A stretch of 17,085 nt of DNA from an uncultured Clostridia bacterium. GTDB lineage: Bacteria; Bacillota; Clostridia; Lachnospirales; Anaerotignaceae. Shown here piece after piece: positions 7,736 through 14,034 of this stretch (position 1 is the stretch's first letter; each line of letters begins with the position of its first letter). Below the pieces are notes generated by a model that saw only the letters and a program-made list of their open reading frames with translations, had not been told where the DNA came from and searched no databases. The position numbers were made by a program, and so were the translations under genes. The stretch lies in contig CAJUKL010000049.1 in NCBI GenBank assembly GCA_910587195.1, positions 1 to 17,085 of the forward strand. Reading direction: 5' to 3'.

Positions 7736-8641
7736 TCATTTTTTTTCTTTTGAAAATAATTTTTGATATAAATATCCTTCTCTAACACCAAAAGCACTCA
7801 TAATAATATCCTTGCATTGCACATATTCACAAACAGTATTCATAACAATCATGCCTGGTATCAATGTGTGCACACGGTCTGGGGATACTTTTAATACCCT
7901 TCTTAATACTTCATTTTCATTGCCTTTGAACTGTTTTAATAATTTGGGAACATCTTCTGCAATGATAACATTATTTTCTTTTGGCAATTCAAACACACTA
8001 TTATTCATATTTTTGGTTGCTCGAATAGAGCCACCAATTCCAACAACAGTATCAAATTTTTTGTTTTGCAAAAATTTGATTTTTTCTACTTCTTTTAAAA
8101 CTGCTGCTTCAATTTCTTTTTTTTCTTTTTTGGTAGGAAACAAACTAGATACATAGTTTGTAAACATAGATAAGGAGCCAAATGGTAAACTAACAGCATT
8201 TTGAATTTCTCCTCTTTCATAAACCAAAATTTCTGTACTGCCCCCACCAATATCTAATAAAACACCTTCATCTAAATTGATGGAATGTGCTGCACCAATA
8301 AAGTCAAAAGTTGCTTCTTGATATCCTGTTAAAACATCAACAGAAAGTCCTGTTTCTGCTTGAATGGTTTGTAAAGCATCATCTGTATTAGAGATATTTC
8401 GCAAAGAAGCTGTTGCAAATACAAAAAGTTCCTCTAATGGAAAATGTTCCATCATTTCCTTATAACGATTTAAAACATCACAAGCCTTTTGGATTCCTTT
8501 TTTTGTCATTTTTCCTTTTTTAACATATCCGGCAAGTCCTGCTGTTGTTTTATTATTCAACATAGGATACACTTCTCCATTTGATACCTCATAAATAGAT
8601 AAACGAATTGTGTTAGAACCCACATCAATTACACCATACAT
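7736..8641 (-). CDS. ppx: Exopolyphosphatase, Ppx/GppA family
   Basis: This 301-residue enzyme of the ASKHA (actin-like ATPase) fold is expected to release orthophosphate from polyphosphate ends, or to hydrolyse pppGpp as GppA does. The N-terminal phosphate-1 loop is IDVGSNTIRLSIYEV (Asp6, Ser9, Asn10). The conserved FATASLRN block is near residues 75-82, TGYQEA near 104-109, and the second phosphate loop LLDIGGGSTE near 127-136. VGIGGSIRATKN lies in the second half. At about 300 residues it is the short two-domain form, lacking the C-terminal HD-like domain of E. coli Ppx. AAGGGAG lies eight bases before ATG 8641. It sits 53 bases downstream of ppk, the classic ppk-ppx pairing, which favours polyphosphate as substrate over pppGpp. 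Confidence 0.9.
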   Translation of the reverse strand: MYGVIDVGSNTIRLSIYEVSNGEVYPMLNNKTTAGLAGYVKKGKMTKKGIQKACDVLNRYKEMMEHFPLEELFVFATASLRNISNTDDALQTIQAETGLSVDVLTGYQEATFDFIGAAHSINLDEGVLLDIGGGSTEILVYERGEIQNAVSLPFGSLSMFTNYVSSLFPTKKEKKEIEAAVLKEVEKIKFLQNKKFDTVVGIGGSIRATKNMNNSVFELPKENNVIIAEDVPKLLKQFKGNENEVLRRVLKVSPDRVHTLIPGMIVMNTVCEYVQCKDIIMSAFGVREGYLYQKLFSKEKK

Positions 8642-8676
8642 TGTAAAAACTCCCTTCTTACATCTTTATATTTTTT

Positions 8677-8696
8677 AAAAATAGAGGTCTATTTTT
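8677..8696 (-). other. Inverted repeat at the ppk-ppx junction
   Basis: AAAAATAGA-gg-TCTATTTTT is a 9-bp perfect stem overlapping the ppk stop codon. On the minus strand it is followed by A-rich, not T-rich, sequence and so is not a typical terminator. It could be a protein site or an mRNA stabiliser that sets ppk and ppx levels. The loop is only two bases, so the RNA hairpin would open slightly. Confidence 0.4.
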
Positions 8697-11007
8697 AACC
8701 TTCCTTTTTTTCTTCTTCTAATGGCTTTTTTTCTTCTATCTTTGTTTTTCTAGGTCTACCAGGTTTTCTTTTTGGTTCTGTTTTTTTTGGTTTACTAGAT
8801 TTTGGTTCTGTTTTTTTGGCTCTGCTTGTTGTTCTTTTTGGTTCTTCTGTTTCTTCTGGCACTTCAGAACTTTCTTCCCATGGCTTTTCTGTTACTTCTG
8901 CCATTTCTTGGTCTTCCACCACTTCTTCTTCCTGTTGTTCCTTTTTTAAAGGATTTCCTGCCATTTCATAGGCTTGTTCAAATAAAAATTCTTGAACGTT
9001 ACATGCTTCTCCTTCTCTTTTTACTTTTACATATTTTCCATCCGGCATTTGTTCCCTTGCCTTTACATTATCATTTAACATAGTTTGAAACATCGTTCTA
9101 ATTCTATTTTTAATAGCATTGTCATAAATAGGAACAGCTACTTCCAAACGGCGCACTGTATTTCTTGTCATTAAGTCAGCAGAAGAAAGATACATTTTTT
9201 CCTCTTTTCCTTTGCCAAAAATATAAATGCGGGAATGTTCTAAATATCTGCCTACAATACTAATCACTCTAATATTATCGGTATATCCTGGTATTTTGGA
9301 ACGTAGGCAGCAAATTCCTCTTACAATCAAATCAATTTTAACACCTGCACGAGATGCTTTAATCAGTTGATTCATAATTTTTTTGTCTGTCAAAGAGTTC
9401 ATTTTGATACCGATATAAGCCTCTTGTCCATTTTTAGCTTTTTCTGTTTCTCTTTCTATTAAGTCTAAAACCTTATTTTGCAGACATTTTGGTGCAACCA
9501 TCAAATGTTCCACATTGTCTACCACTTCTCCTAAAGCAATCGCCTGAAAAACACTAGAGGCTTCCTGTCCAATGTCTGGATTTGCTGTCATAAGAGAAAG
9601 GTCTGTATAAAGTTGTGCTGTTTTTTCGTTATAATTTCCTGTACCAATTTGTGTAATATATTCAATTTTTCCTTGTTTTTTCAAGGTAATTAAGCAAAGT
9701 TTAGAATGTACTTTTAAATCATCTAAACCATAAATGACATGACAACCAGCTGCTTCTAATCTTCTTGACCACTCAATATTGTTTTCTTCATCAAACCTTG
9801 CTTTTAATTCTACCAAAACATCTACTTGTTTTCCATTTTCCACAGCCTCGATTAATGCACTCACAATTTTACTTGATTTTGCTAAACGGTACAAGGTCAT
9901 TTTAATAGAAACTACATTTGGGTCTATTGCTGCTTGACTAAGTAAATGTAAAAATGGTCGCATACTTTCATAAGGATAAGAAAGCAAAATATCTTTTTTT
10001 TCAATTTGCTCTATGATAGCTTTTTTGGGGTTGATAGAAGCAGGAGATTGTGGTACCCTTTTTTGAAAAAATAAATCTCCGTTTCCCCTTAAATAATCTC
10101 TGATATTAGAAACAAAAGATAAATCAATGGGTGCATGAGAATAAAAGGTTTGTTCTTTTTTTAAGCCCATATATTTGCAAAGAGTTGCTACGGTTGCCCC
10201 ATCTAATTCTCTGGAATATTCCAAACGAATAGGAGATAATTTTGTTCTACGTTTTACAACTTCTGCCATATGTTCCCTATAGTCTAAATCTTCATCATAA
10301 ATTTGTTCTGCATCAATATCTGCATTTCTTGTAACACGAATCAAAGATTTTGCATTAATTTTGTAATTTTTAAATACTTTTGGTAAAAAGTGCAATATCA
10401 ATTCTTCTGCTAAGACAAAGCTTCCCCTTCTGGAAGGAAGTGCAATAAGTCTTTCAAAGACACCTGTGTTACAAGGAATAATTGCAATTTTTTCTTTTTC
10501 ATTTTTGGTATTTAAGATGGCTGCCACATAAATATTTTTATTTTTTAAAAAAGGAAAAGGCTGTTTTTTTCCTACTACAATACTAGATAATAAAGGTGAA
10601 ATTTCTTTTTCAAAATAATTTTCTAAATATTCTGTTTCTTTTTTAGAAATAGATTGAAAATTGATAATACGCACGCCTTCTTTTTCCAGCAATCCTAATA
10701 GTTCTAAATAAATCTTATCCTTTTTTACACCTAATTCTTTACAACGTTTTAAAATTTCTGTAATTTGTTCTTGTGCTGTCATATTGGTTTTGTTGTCTTT
10801 TGCCGTTTCGGAAAGAAGCATCTGGTCACACAAAGAACCAACTCGTACCATAAAAAACTCATCTAAATTACTTTGAAAAATAGATAAAAAAGATAACCTT
10901 TCACAAAGTGGTACATTTTTATCTGCTGCCTCCTCCAATACTCTCTCATTAAATTGTAGCCAAGACAATTCTCTATTTTGAAAACAATTTTTTTTCTCCT
11001 CTTTCAT
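8695..11007 (-). CDS. ppk: Polyphosphate kinase (PPK1) with a charged C-terminal extension
   Basis: This 770-residue enzyme polymerises the ATP gamma-phosphate into inorganic polyphosphate, reversibly, usually at the membrane or on granules. The N-terminal domain opens with NRELSWLQFNERVLEEA. The phospholipase-D-like catalytic half holds KVHSK (His434, aligned with the autophosphorylated His435 of E. coli), IGTGNYNEKTAQLYTDLSL, NIRVISIVGRYLEHSR (His591, matching E. coli His592) and YLSSADLMTRN. The enzyme proper ends near residue 687, the usual PPK1 length. The last 83 residues are an added low-complexity tail, acidic first and then Lys/Pro-rich, with KPGRPRK at 748-754. The ATG at 11007 has AGAGGGGG eight bases upstream. 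It is first in the probable operon ppk-ppx-HAD and divergent from the His-tail gene. Confidence 0.95.
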   Translation of the reverse strand: MKEEKKNCFQNRELSWLQFNERVLEEAADKNVPLCERLSFLSIFQSNLDEFFMVRVGSLCDQMLLSETAKDNKTNMTAQEQITEILKRCKELGVKKDKIYLELLGLLEKEGVRIINFQSISKKETEYLENYFEKEISPLLSSIVVGKKQPFPFLKNKNIYVAAILNTKNEKEKIAIIPCNTGVFERLIALPSRRGSFVLAEELILHFLPKVFKNYKINAKSLIRVTRNADIDAEQIYDEDLDYREHMAEVVKRRTKLSPIRLEYSRELDGATVATLCKYMGLKKEQTFYSHAPIDLSFVSNIRDYLRGNGDLFFQKRVPQSPASINPKKAIIEQIEKKDILLSYPYESMRPFLHLLSQAAIDPNVVSIKMTLYRLAKSSKIVSALIEAVENGKQVDVLVELKARFDEENNIEWSRRLEAAGCHVIYGLDDLKVHSKLCLITLKKQGKIEYITQIGTGNYNEKTAQLYTDLSLMTANPDIGQEASSVFQAIALGEVVDNVEHLMVAPKCLQNKVLDLIERETEKAKNGQEAYIGIKMNSLTDKKIMNQLIKASRAGVKIDLIVRGICCLRSKIPGYTDNIRVISIVGRYLEHSRIYIFGKGKEEKMYLSSADLMTRNTVRRLEVAVPIYDNAIKNRIRTMFQTMLNDNVKAREQMPDGKYVKVKREGEACNVQEFLFEQAYEMAGNPLKKEQQEEEVVEDQEMAEVTEKPWEESSEVPEETEEPKRTTSRAKKTEPKSSKPKKTEPKRKPGRPRKTKIEEKKPLEEEKKEG
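8698..8946 (-). other. Region encoding the Glu/Lys-rich tail of PPK with an AT-hook-like core
   Basis: Residues 688-770 of PPK are low complexity. The first 35 are strongly acidic (Glu with Ser/Pro). The next 35 are Lys/Pro/Thr-rich with KKTEPK twice and KPGRPRK (8746-8766), the Gly-Arg-Pro core of an AT-hook. The end is mixed EEKK. Such acidic/Ser/Lys-rich (PASK-like) tracts are reported polyphosphate-modified or -binding sequences, and AT-hooks bind AT-rich DNA. Both roles are inferences here. Confidence 0.7.
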
Positions 11008-11159
11008 ATGGTTTTCCCCCTCTTATTTCATGATATTTTTTATCATAAAAAATAGCTAAAAAATCTCTTTTTATTTTATCAAAAAATAATAAAATAAAAA
11101 AGTCAAATTTATAAAAATATGATATTTTATTCTCCATCTGTAAGAATTATACAACTTAT

Positions 11160-11181
11160 ATAGAATCATTTATTATTCTAT
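11160..11181. promoter_or_regulatory. Candidate operator: ATAGAAT-N8-ATTCTAT
   Basis: This perfect 7-bp inverted repeat with an 8-base spacer lies midway between the divergent starts, about 30 bases upstream of the rightward -35. The size suits a dimeric repressor or activator. No regulator gene is nearby and the region is AT-rich, so chance is possible. Confidence 0.35.
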
Positions 11182-11211
11182 GCGTATTTTTAAAATTTGT
11201 TCCTAAAAATA

Positions 11212-11240
11212 TTGTATCCATGTTATTTTTGCTTTATAAT
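11212..11240 (+). promoter_or_regulatory. Sigma-A-type promoter of the His-tail gene
   Basis: TTGTAT (11212-11217), a 17-base spacer and a perfect TATAAT (11235-11240) lie 39 bases before the TTG start. AAAGGGG at 11265-11271 is the ribosome binding site. Confidence 0.75.
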
Positions 11241-11279
11241 AGGAAAAATAATAAAAACCAATAGAAAGGGGACATTTTA

Positions 11280-12743
11280 TTGTCAAATTTAGAAGAAAAA
11301 ATCCAAAATCTTTCTACGCAGTTAATTGAGCAAAAAGTAGTTGCTTGCTTTTTACTTCTTTTAAACAATGCCCTAGAAAAGCAAGAAGAAATTCATTATG
11401 AAATCCATGAGGATATTTTGGCTTTACAAAATAAAGTCCACCATTACGTTTTAGATTTAGAATCTATTTTAGAAAAAAAAGAAACACGACTTGCCGCATT
11501 AGAAGATTGTATACAATTAAAAAAGGATATTCTTTTTGTTTATGAAACCATTTATCAATACATTTCTCTTTGGAATCTGTATTCTATCAAAATCAATAAC
11601 GAATTTAATATTAGAAAATTTAAAAAAGACAATTTTTTTCAAGAAGAAAATATTGATTGGAACGCATTTTATATAGACTGTGTTGGCTTTTTGAAAGAAG
11701 CTCCAAACGAATTAGAGCAAAGAGTTCGTATGTCAGATATTATAAAGTGTTTACCATTCCAAATGGCACGTGCTAAATATTATAATATTTTGGAAAAAAA
11801 TATGGACTCTATCTTCCAGTCTGAGCCAGAAGAAATAATAGAACGTTCTTTAAATATTTTTGCTTATTCGATTATTCCAGAAAAAAACAAAAATTTTGGG
11901 AAATATTTTCCAGATATAGCAAACTGGTTGCTTGCTCACAAAGATAGCACTCCAAAGGAATACAATGATGAGCAATTAGAAGCAGAATATGAGGATTTTG
12001 ACACTATTTTTAATGAATTAAGTGCCATTAAGGACATGCTTTCTTCTCTTTTAGATGACACAAATTCCTTGTTAATTCTTTTTTATATCGGCTATTCCTT
12101 TACGGAACTGACTGAAAAAAACGTTGCCTATGCAGACTATTATCATACTGTTTGTGAAATGCCAGTTTTTTCCGAACTAGAAAAAGAAGCATATTGGGAA
12201 CGTTTAAAGACCTCTTTAGAAAATGAAATTGAAGCTGTTTTGGATAAAGCGAAAGAGATTAATGAAAAACAAATAAAATATCTCCAAAAGGTAAATGATT
12301 TTTCTGAATTTGGTGAGGATACTAGAAAGATATTGTGGACAGAAGATTTTGTGCGCAAATGTTATTTTAGTAATTTAGATGAAGATTTATTACAATTTGA
12401 TGTACCAGAAGATGCAGAAGAAGCGCCACAGGAATGTAGAAAAAACAAAATCCATCAATTTATTGAAGAAGTAAAAACCTATTTGGGAACTTTAGCTGTT
12501 GCGGATAGAAAAATAACCATGCAAATTTTATTGGGGCTTTTTCCGCTTAACTTTACAGTAGATGAATTACTTTCCATGGTAAAAACCACCCTAGACAATA
12601 CCACAGAAAAAGTTTTAATTTTGGATAGAATTGGAGCTGTAATGAGTTCCTACGGCTATGGACAGGAGGAAGAAGAACACCACCATCATGACCACCATGA
12701 CCACCATGACCATCATGACCATTGTAATTGTACACACCCTTGA
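11280..12743 (+). CDS. Unrecognised helical cytoplasmic protein with a His/Asp-rich C-terminal tail
   Basis: This 487-residue protein belongs to no family I recognise. It has no signal peptide or clear membrane segment. It is rich in Glu, Lys, Leu and aromatic residues, with heptad-like stretches near 1-110 and 310-345 that suggest long helices or coiled coil. The last 25 residues are Glu4 followed by HHHHDHHDHHDHHDHCNC and THP: twelve His and two Cys, a likely Zn/Ni-type metal site and possibly a polyphosphate-binding patch. The start is TTG at 11280, supported by AAAGGGG eight bases upstream and by a strong promoter. The next in-frame Met is about 150 codons later. It is divergent from ppk, sharing its upstream region, so a link to phosphate, polyphosphate or metal handling is possible but unproven. 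The stop codon abuts repeat copy R. Confidence 0.85.
   Translation: MSNLEEKIQNLSTQLIEQKVVACFLLLLNNALEKQEEIHYEIHEDILALQNKVHHYVLDLESILEKKETRLAALEDCIQLKKDILFVYETIYQYISLWNLYSIKINNEFNIRKFKKDNFFQEENIDWNAFYIDCVGFLKEAPNELEQRVRMSDIIKCLPFQMARAKYYNILEKNMDSIFQSEPEEIIERSLNIFAYSIIPEKNKNFGKYFPDIANWLLAHKDSTPKEYNDEQLEAEYEDFDTIFNELSAIKDMLSSLLDDTNSLLILFYIGYSFTELTEKNVAYADYYHTVCEMPVFSELEKEAYWERLKTSLENEIEAVLDKAKEINEKQIKYLQKVNDFSEFGEDTRKILWTEDFVRKCYFSNLDEDLLQFDVPEDAEEAPQECRKNKIHQFIEEVKTYLGTLAVADRKITMQILLGLFPLNFTVDELLSMVKTTLDNTTEKVLILDRIGAVMSSYGYGQEEEEHHHHDHHDHHDHHDHCNCTHP
12678..12725 (+). repeat. In-frame 9-bp tandem repeat encoding (His-His-Asp)n
   Basis: The unit is gaccaccat, in about three full copies plus a partial from 12690, one with a synonymous c-to-t change, preceded by four His codons. 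Nine-base units keep frame, so slippage could change the number of His-His-Asp units without truncating the protein. Confidence 0.8.
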
Positions 12744-12744
12744 C

Positions 12745-13053
12745 GCTTTCTTGAAAGAAAGCTTAGCAAAGAACTTTGTGCGAAACTTCGTTTCGCTGCC
12801 GTGTGTTGAAATTGAATAGTTGCTTTAGAGAAACAACAACGGAGCACCATCGAAAAAAAATTTAGAATCTGTTCCGTTTGCAAAAGAAAAAGTTTTTGGT
12901 CAAGCTTTTTTCAAAAAGCTTGTAGGTTTGGACGAAGTCCAAGGTTCTAATTTGCTTGTAAGCGTGTTTTTGAAGAAGTTTGAAGGAACTTTTCACAAGT
13001 GAAAAAAGTTCCTTCAAGAACTTTTGACTTTTATCCAGTGTATCATAGACCAT
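12745..13053 (-). repeat. Structured intergenic repeat, copy R (about 309 bp)
   Basis: This is the inverted copy of 3685-4047. It begins two bases after the stop of the His-tail gene with the stem GCTTTC/GAAAGC (12745-12750/12757-12762). It continues through GCGAAAC/GTTTCGC (12780-12786/12790-12796) and the 95-bp identical core (12856-12950). It ends with TTGAAGGAACTTTT/AAAAGTTCCTTCAA (12980-12993/13004-13017). It lacks the extra palindrome module of copy L. Stems differ from copy L at five base pairs but remain paired. It fills the gap between two convergent genes. Confidence 0.85.
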
Positions 13054-13068
13054 TTTTTTAATAAGTAT

Positions 13069-13093
13069 AGCTTGGTTTTAAAAAAGCCAAGCT
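13069..13093 (+). terminator. Hairpin overlapping the DUF2085 stop; possible rightward terminator
   Basis: AGCTTGG/CCAAGCT (7-bp stem, 11-base A/T loop) is followed on the plus strand by TTTATAATTT. It could end transcription leaving repeat copy R. It overlaps the last codons of the minus-strand gene, and its minus-strand flank is less T-rich. Confidence 0.4.
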
Positions 13094-13461
13094 TTTATAA
13101 TTTCCAAAAAAAGGAAATGAATGCGCAAGAAAATAGATACAAAAGCGATACCAAAAAACGCACCTGTAAAAAAGCGCAATGCATTATTGCTAAACCATTT
13201 TGTTTTTGCCTGTAAAAATCCATCTATCACCAAAGGTGCAGCAAAAACTACACACCAGCCCCAGCTTGCATACCAACGCCAAACCATAAAAAAAACCGCT
13301 TCTAATAGTATTCCGACCAATTCCCCTGTACAGCGGGCACAAATGGGAAACTGTTTTCCTTTCCAAAAAAAGGAACGTGCCGGAAGGCTATGACAGCCAA
13401 AAAAGAGCTTTAAAAAAAATGCCAGTTTCCGCATGATTTTGGAAAGGATAAAAAACCCCAT
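13078..13461 (-). CDS. DUF2085 family small membrane protein
   Basis: Up to 127 residues. The DUF2085 pattern is clear: GCHSLPARSFFWKGKQF, then the CARCTGELVG block, a PLVIDGFLQ block, and SNNALRFFTGAFFGIA. The paired Cys (CHS and CARC) could bind a metal. About three hydrophobic segments (near residues 47-65, 70-82 and 95-120) place it in the membrane. Function is unknown in the family. The start is uncertain: neither ATG 13461 nor the in-frame ATG 13434 (MRKLAFF) has a good ribosome binding site, and the frame stays open upstream without ATG/GTG/TTG to a stop near 13526. It lies 119 bases downstream of the zinc-ribbon gene on the same strand and may be co-transcribed. Its 3' end faces repeat copy R. 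Confidence 0.8.
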   Translation of the reverse strand: MGFFILSKIMRKLAFFLKLFFGCHSLPARSFFWKGKQFPICARCTGELVGILLEAVFFMVWRWYASWGWCVVFAAPLVIDGFLQAKTKWFSNNALRFFTGAFFGIAFVSIFLRIHFLFLEIIKAWLF

Positions 13462-13580
13462 TTTTTGGCTGTGAGAGAACCAAAAAGCGGTAAAAGAAGA
13501 AATTCTATACTGTTTTTTTTGCTGTCATCTGGGGGCATTTTTTGAGGCGAGAGAAGGATTGTAGTTTTTAGACGCATTTT

Positions 13581-13889
13581 TTATAAATTAAGTAAAGGAT
13601 CCAAACTAGTTGTAATCCCCATTATCAAAATAAAAAAGAGGGCATACAGCACAACCGCCAAAATGACGCTGATAAGGGCACCAATGCCGGCCTTTTTTCC
13701 AGATTTTGGTTTGGTATCCTTCCACACAATAAATAAAATCAGTCCAACAATAGGCAGACAGCAGCCCAAAACGCCCCACCAAATACTTCCACTGTCCTCA
13801 ATGGTATTTTGTGGCAAAAGTGGAGTATTGCAGTAAGGGCATTGTACGAGGTTGTTGTCAATTTCCTTTCCGCAGTTTTTGCAGTACAT
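13581..13889 (-). CDS. Zinc-ribbon membrane protein, 102 residues
   Basis: It starts MYCKNCGKEIDNN: a CxxC...CPYC zinc ribbon (Cys at 3, 6 and, about ten residues on, a second CxxC pair) of the zinc_ribbon type common in Firmicutes. A short linker and two hydrophobic segments follow (WWGVLGCCLPIVGLILFIVW and a second near 70-92), separated by a basic loop DTKPKSGKKAG. It is probably anchored in the membrane with the ribbon inside; the role is unknown. The start at 13889 is chosen because AGGAGG (13899-13904) is nine bases away. ATG 13895 would leave only three bases, and the upstream ATG at 13955 lies inside the promoter. It has its own promoter and follows the terminator of surface gene B. 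Confidence 0.78.
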   Translation of the reverse strand: MYCKNCGKEIDNNLVQCPYCNTPLLPQNTIEDSGSIWWGVLGCCLPIVGLILFIVWKDTKPKSGKKAGIGALISVILAVVLYALFFILIMGITTSLDPLLNL

Positions 13890-13926
13890 TCGCATTTTCC
13901 TCCTTATCAAAAAAAGATTTTTTATC

Positions 13927-13955
13927 AGTATAGTATAAAATGCACTAGAAAGCAA
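13927..13955 (-). promoter_or_regulatory. Promoter of the zinc-ribbon gene
   Basis: On the minus strand TTGCTT (revcomp of 13950-13955), a 17-base spacer and TATACT (revcomp of 13927-13932) lie about 37 bases before the chosen ATG. Its position rules out the longer reading frame that starts at 13955. Confidence 0.7.
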
Positions 13956-13963
13956 GTTTTTGG

Positions 13964-13996
13964 AAAAAAAAGCCCCGCTCTTTGTGCGGAGCGAGG
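13964..13996 (-). terminator. Rho-independent terminator of surface gene B
   Basis: On the minus strand the stem CCTCGCTC/GAGCGGGG (one T-G pair, 8-base loop) is followed by eight T. It begins 38 bases after the stop of surface gene B, at nearly the same distance as in gene A. Confidence 0.85.
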
Positions 13997-14034
13997 TTTT
14001 TTTGATTGAATTTCAATTGTTTTTGTCAGTTTTC

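Larger units (their letters stand above)
11008..11279. promoter_or_regulatory. Divergent ppk / His-tail gene regulatory region
   Basis: The 272 bases are very AT-rich. A strong promoter faces right (11212-11240). A weaker candidate faces left for ppk: TTGACT (revcomp of 11101-11106) with TTGATA 18 bases on. Two inverted repeats stand out: ATAGAAT-N8-ATTCTAT (11160-11181) and ATGATA-N5-TATCAT (11030-11046), the second close to the ppk ribosome binding site. No convincing Pho box was found. Confidence 0.5.

Noticed and set aside
8677..8696. Terminator between ppk and ppx
   Set aside because: The stem exists but no T run follows on the minus strand. The ppk-ppx spacing and strong ppx ribosome binding site fit one operon.
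11101..11160. Pho box upstream of ppk
   Set aside because: Only scattered TTACA-like matches in very AT-rich DNA, with no regular 11-base spacing.
12678..12725. CRISPR-like or noncoding tandem array
   Set aside because: The 9-bp units have no spacers and are in frame within a gene.
12553..12735. Minus-strand frame encoding a Gly/His-rich peptide
   Set aside because: It is the complement of the His-His-Asp tandem repeat; no start signals and out of context.
12862..13053. 63-codon minus-strand reading frame beginning MVYDTLDKSQKFL, with a related start (MVYDKLDESRKFL) in copy L at 3685
   Set aside because: It lies wholly inside the structured repeat, the two frames diverge and copy L stops after about 42 codons. 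The right copy has no ribosome binding site. Similarity is explained by the conserved DNA stem.
13890..13955. N-terminal extension of the zinc-ribbon protein from ATG 13955
   Set aside because: A -35/-10 pair (13927-13955) and AGGAGG (13899-13904) lie in this stretch, so translation most likely begins at 13889.
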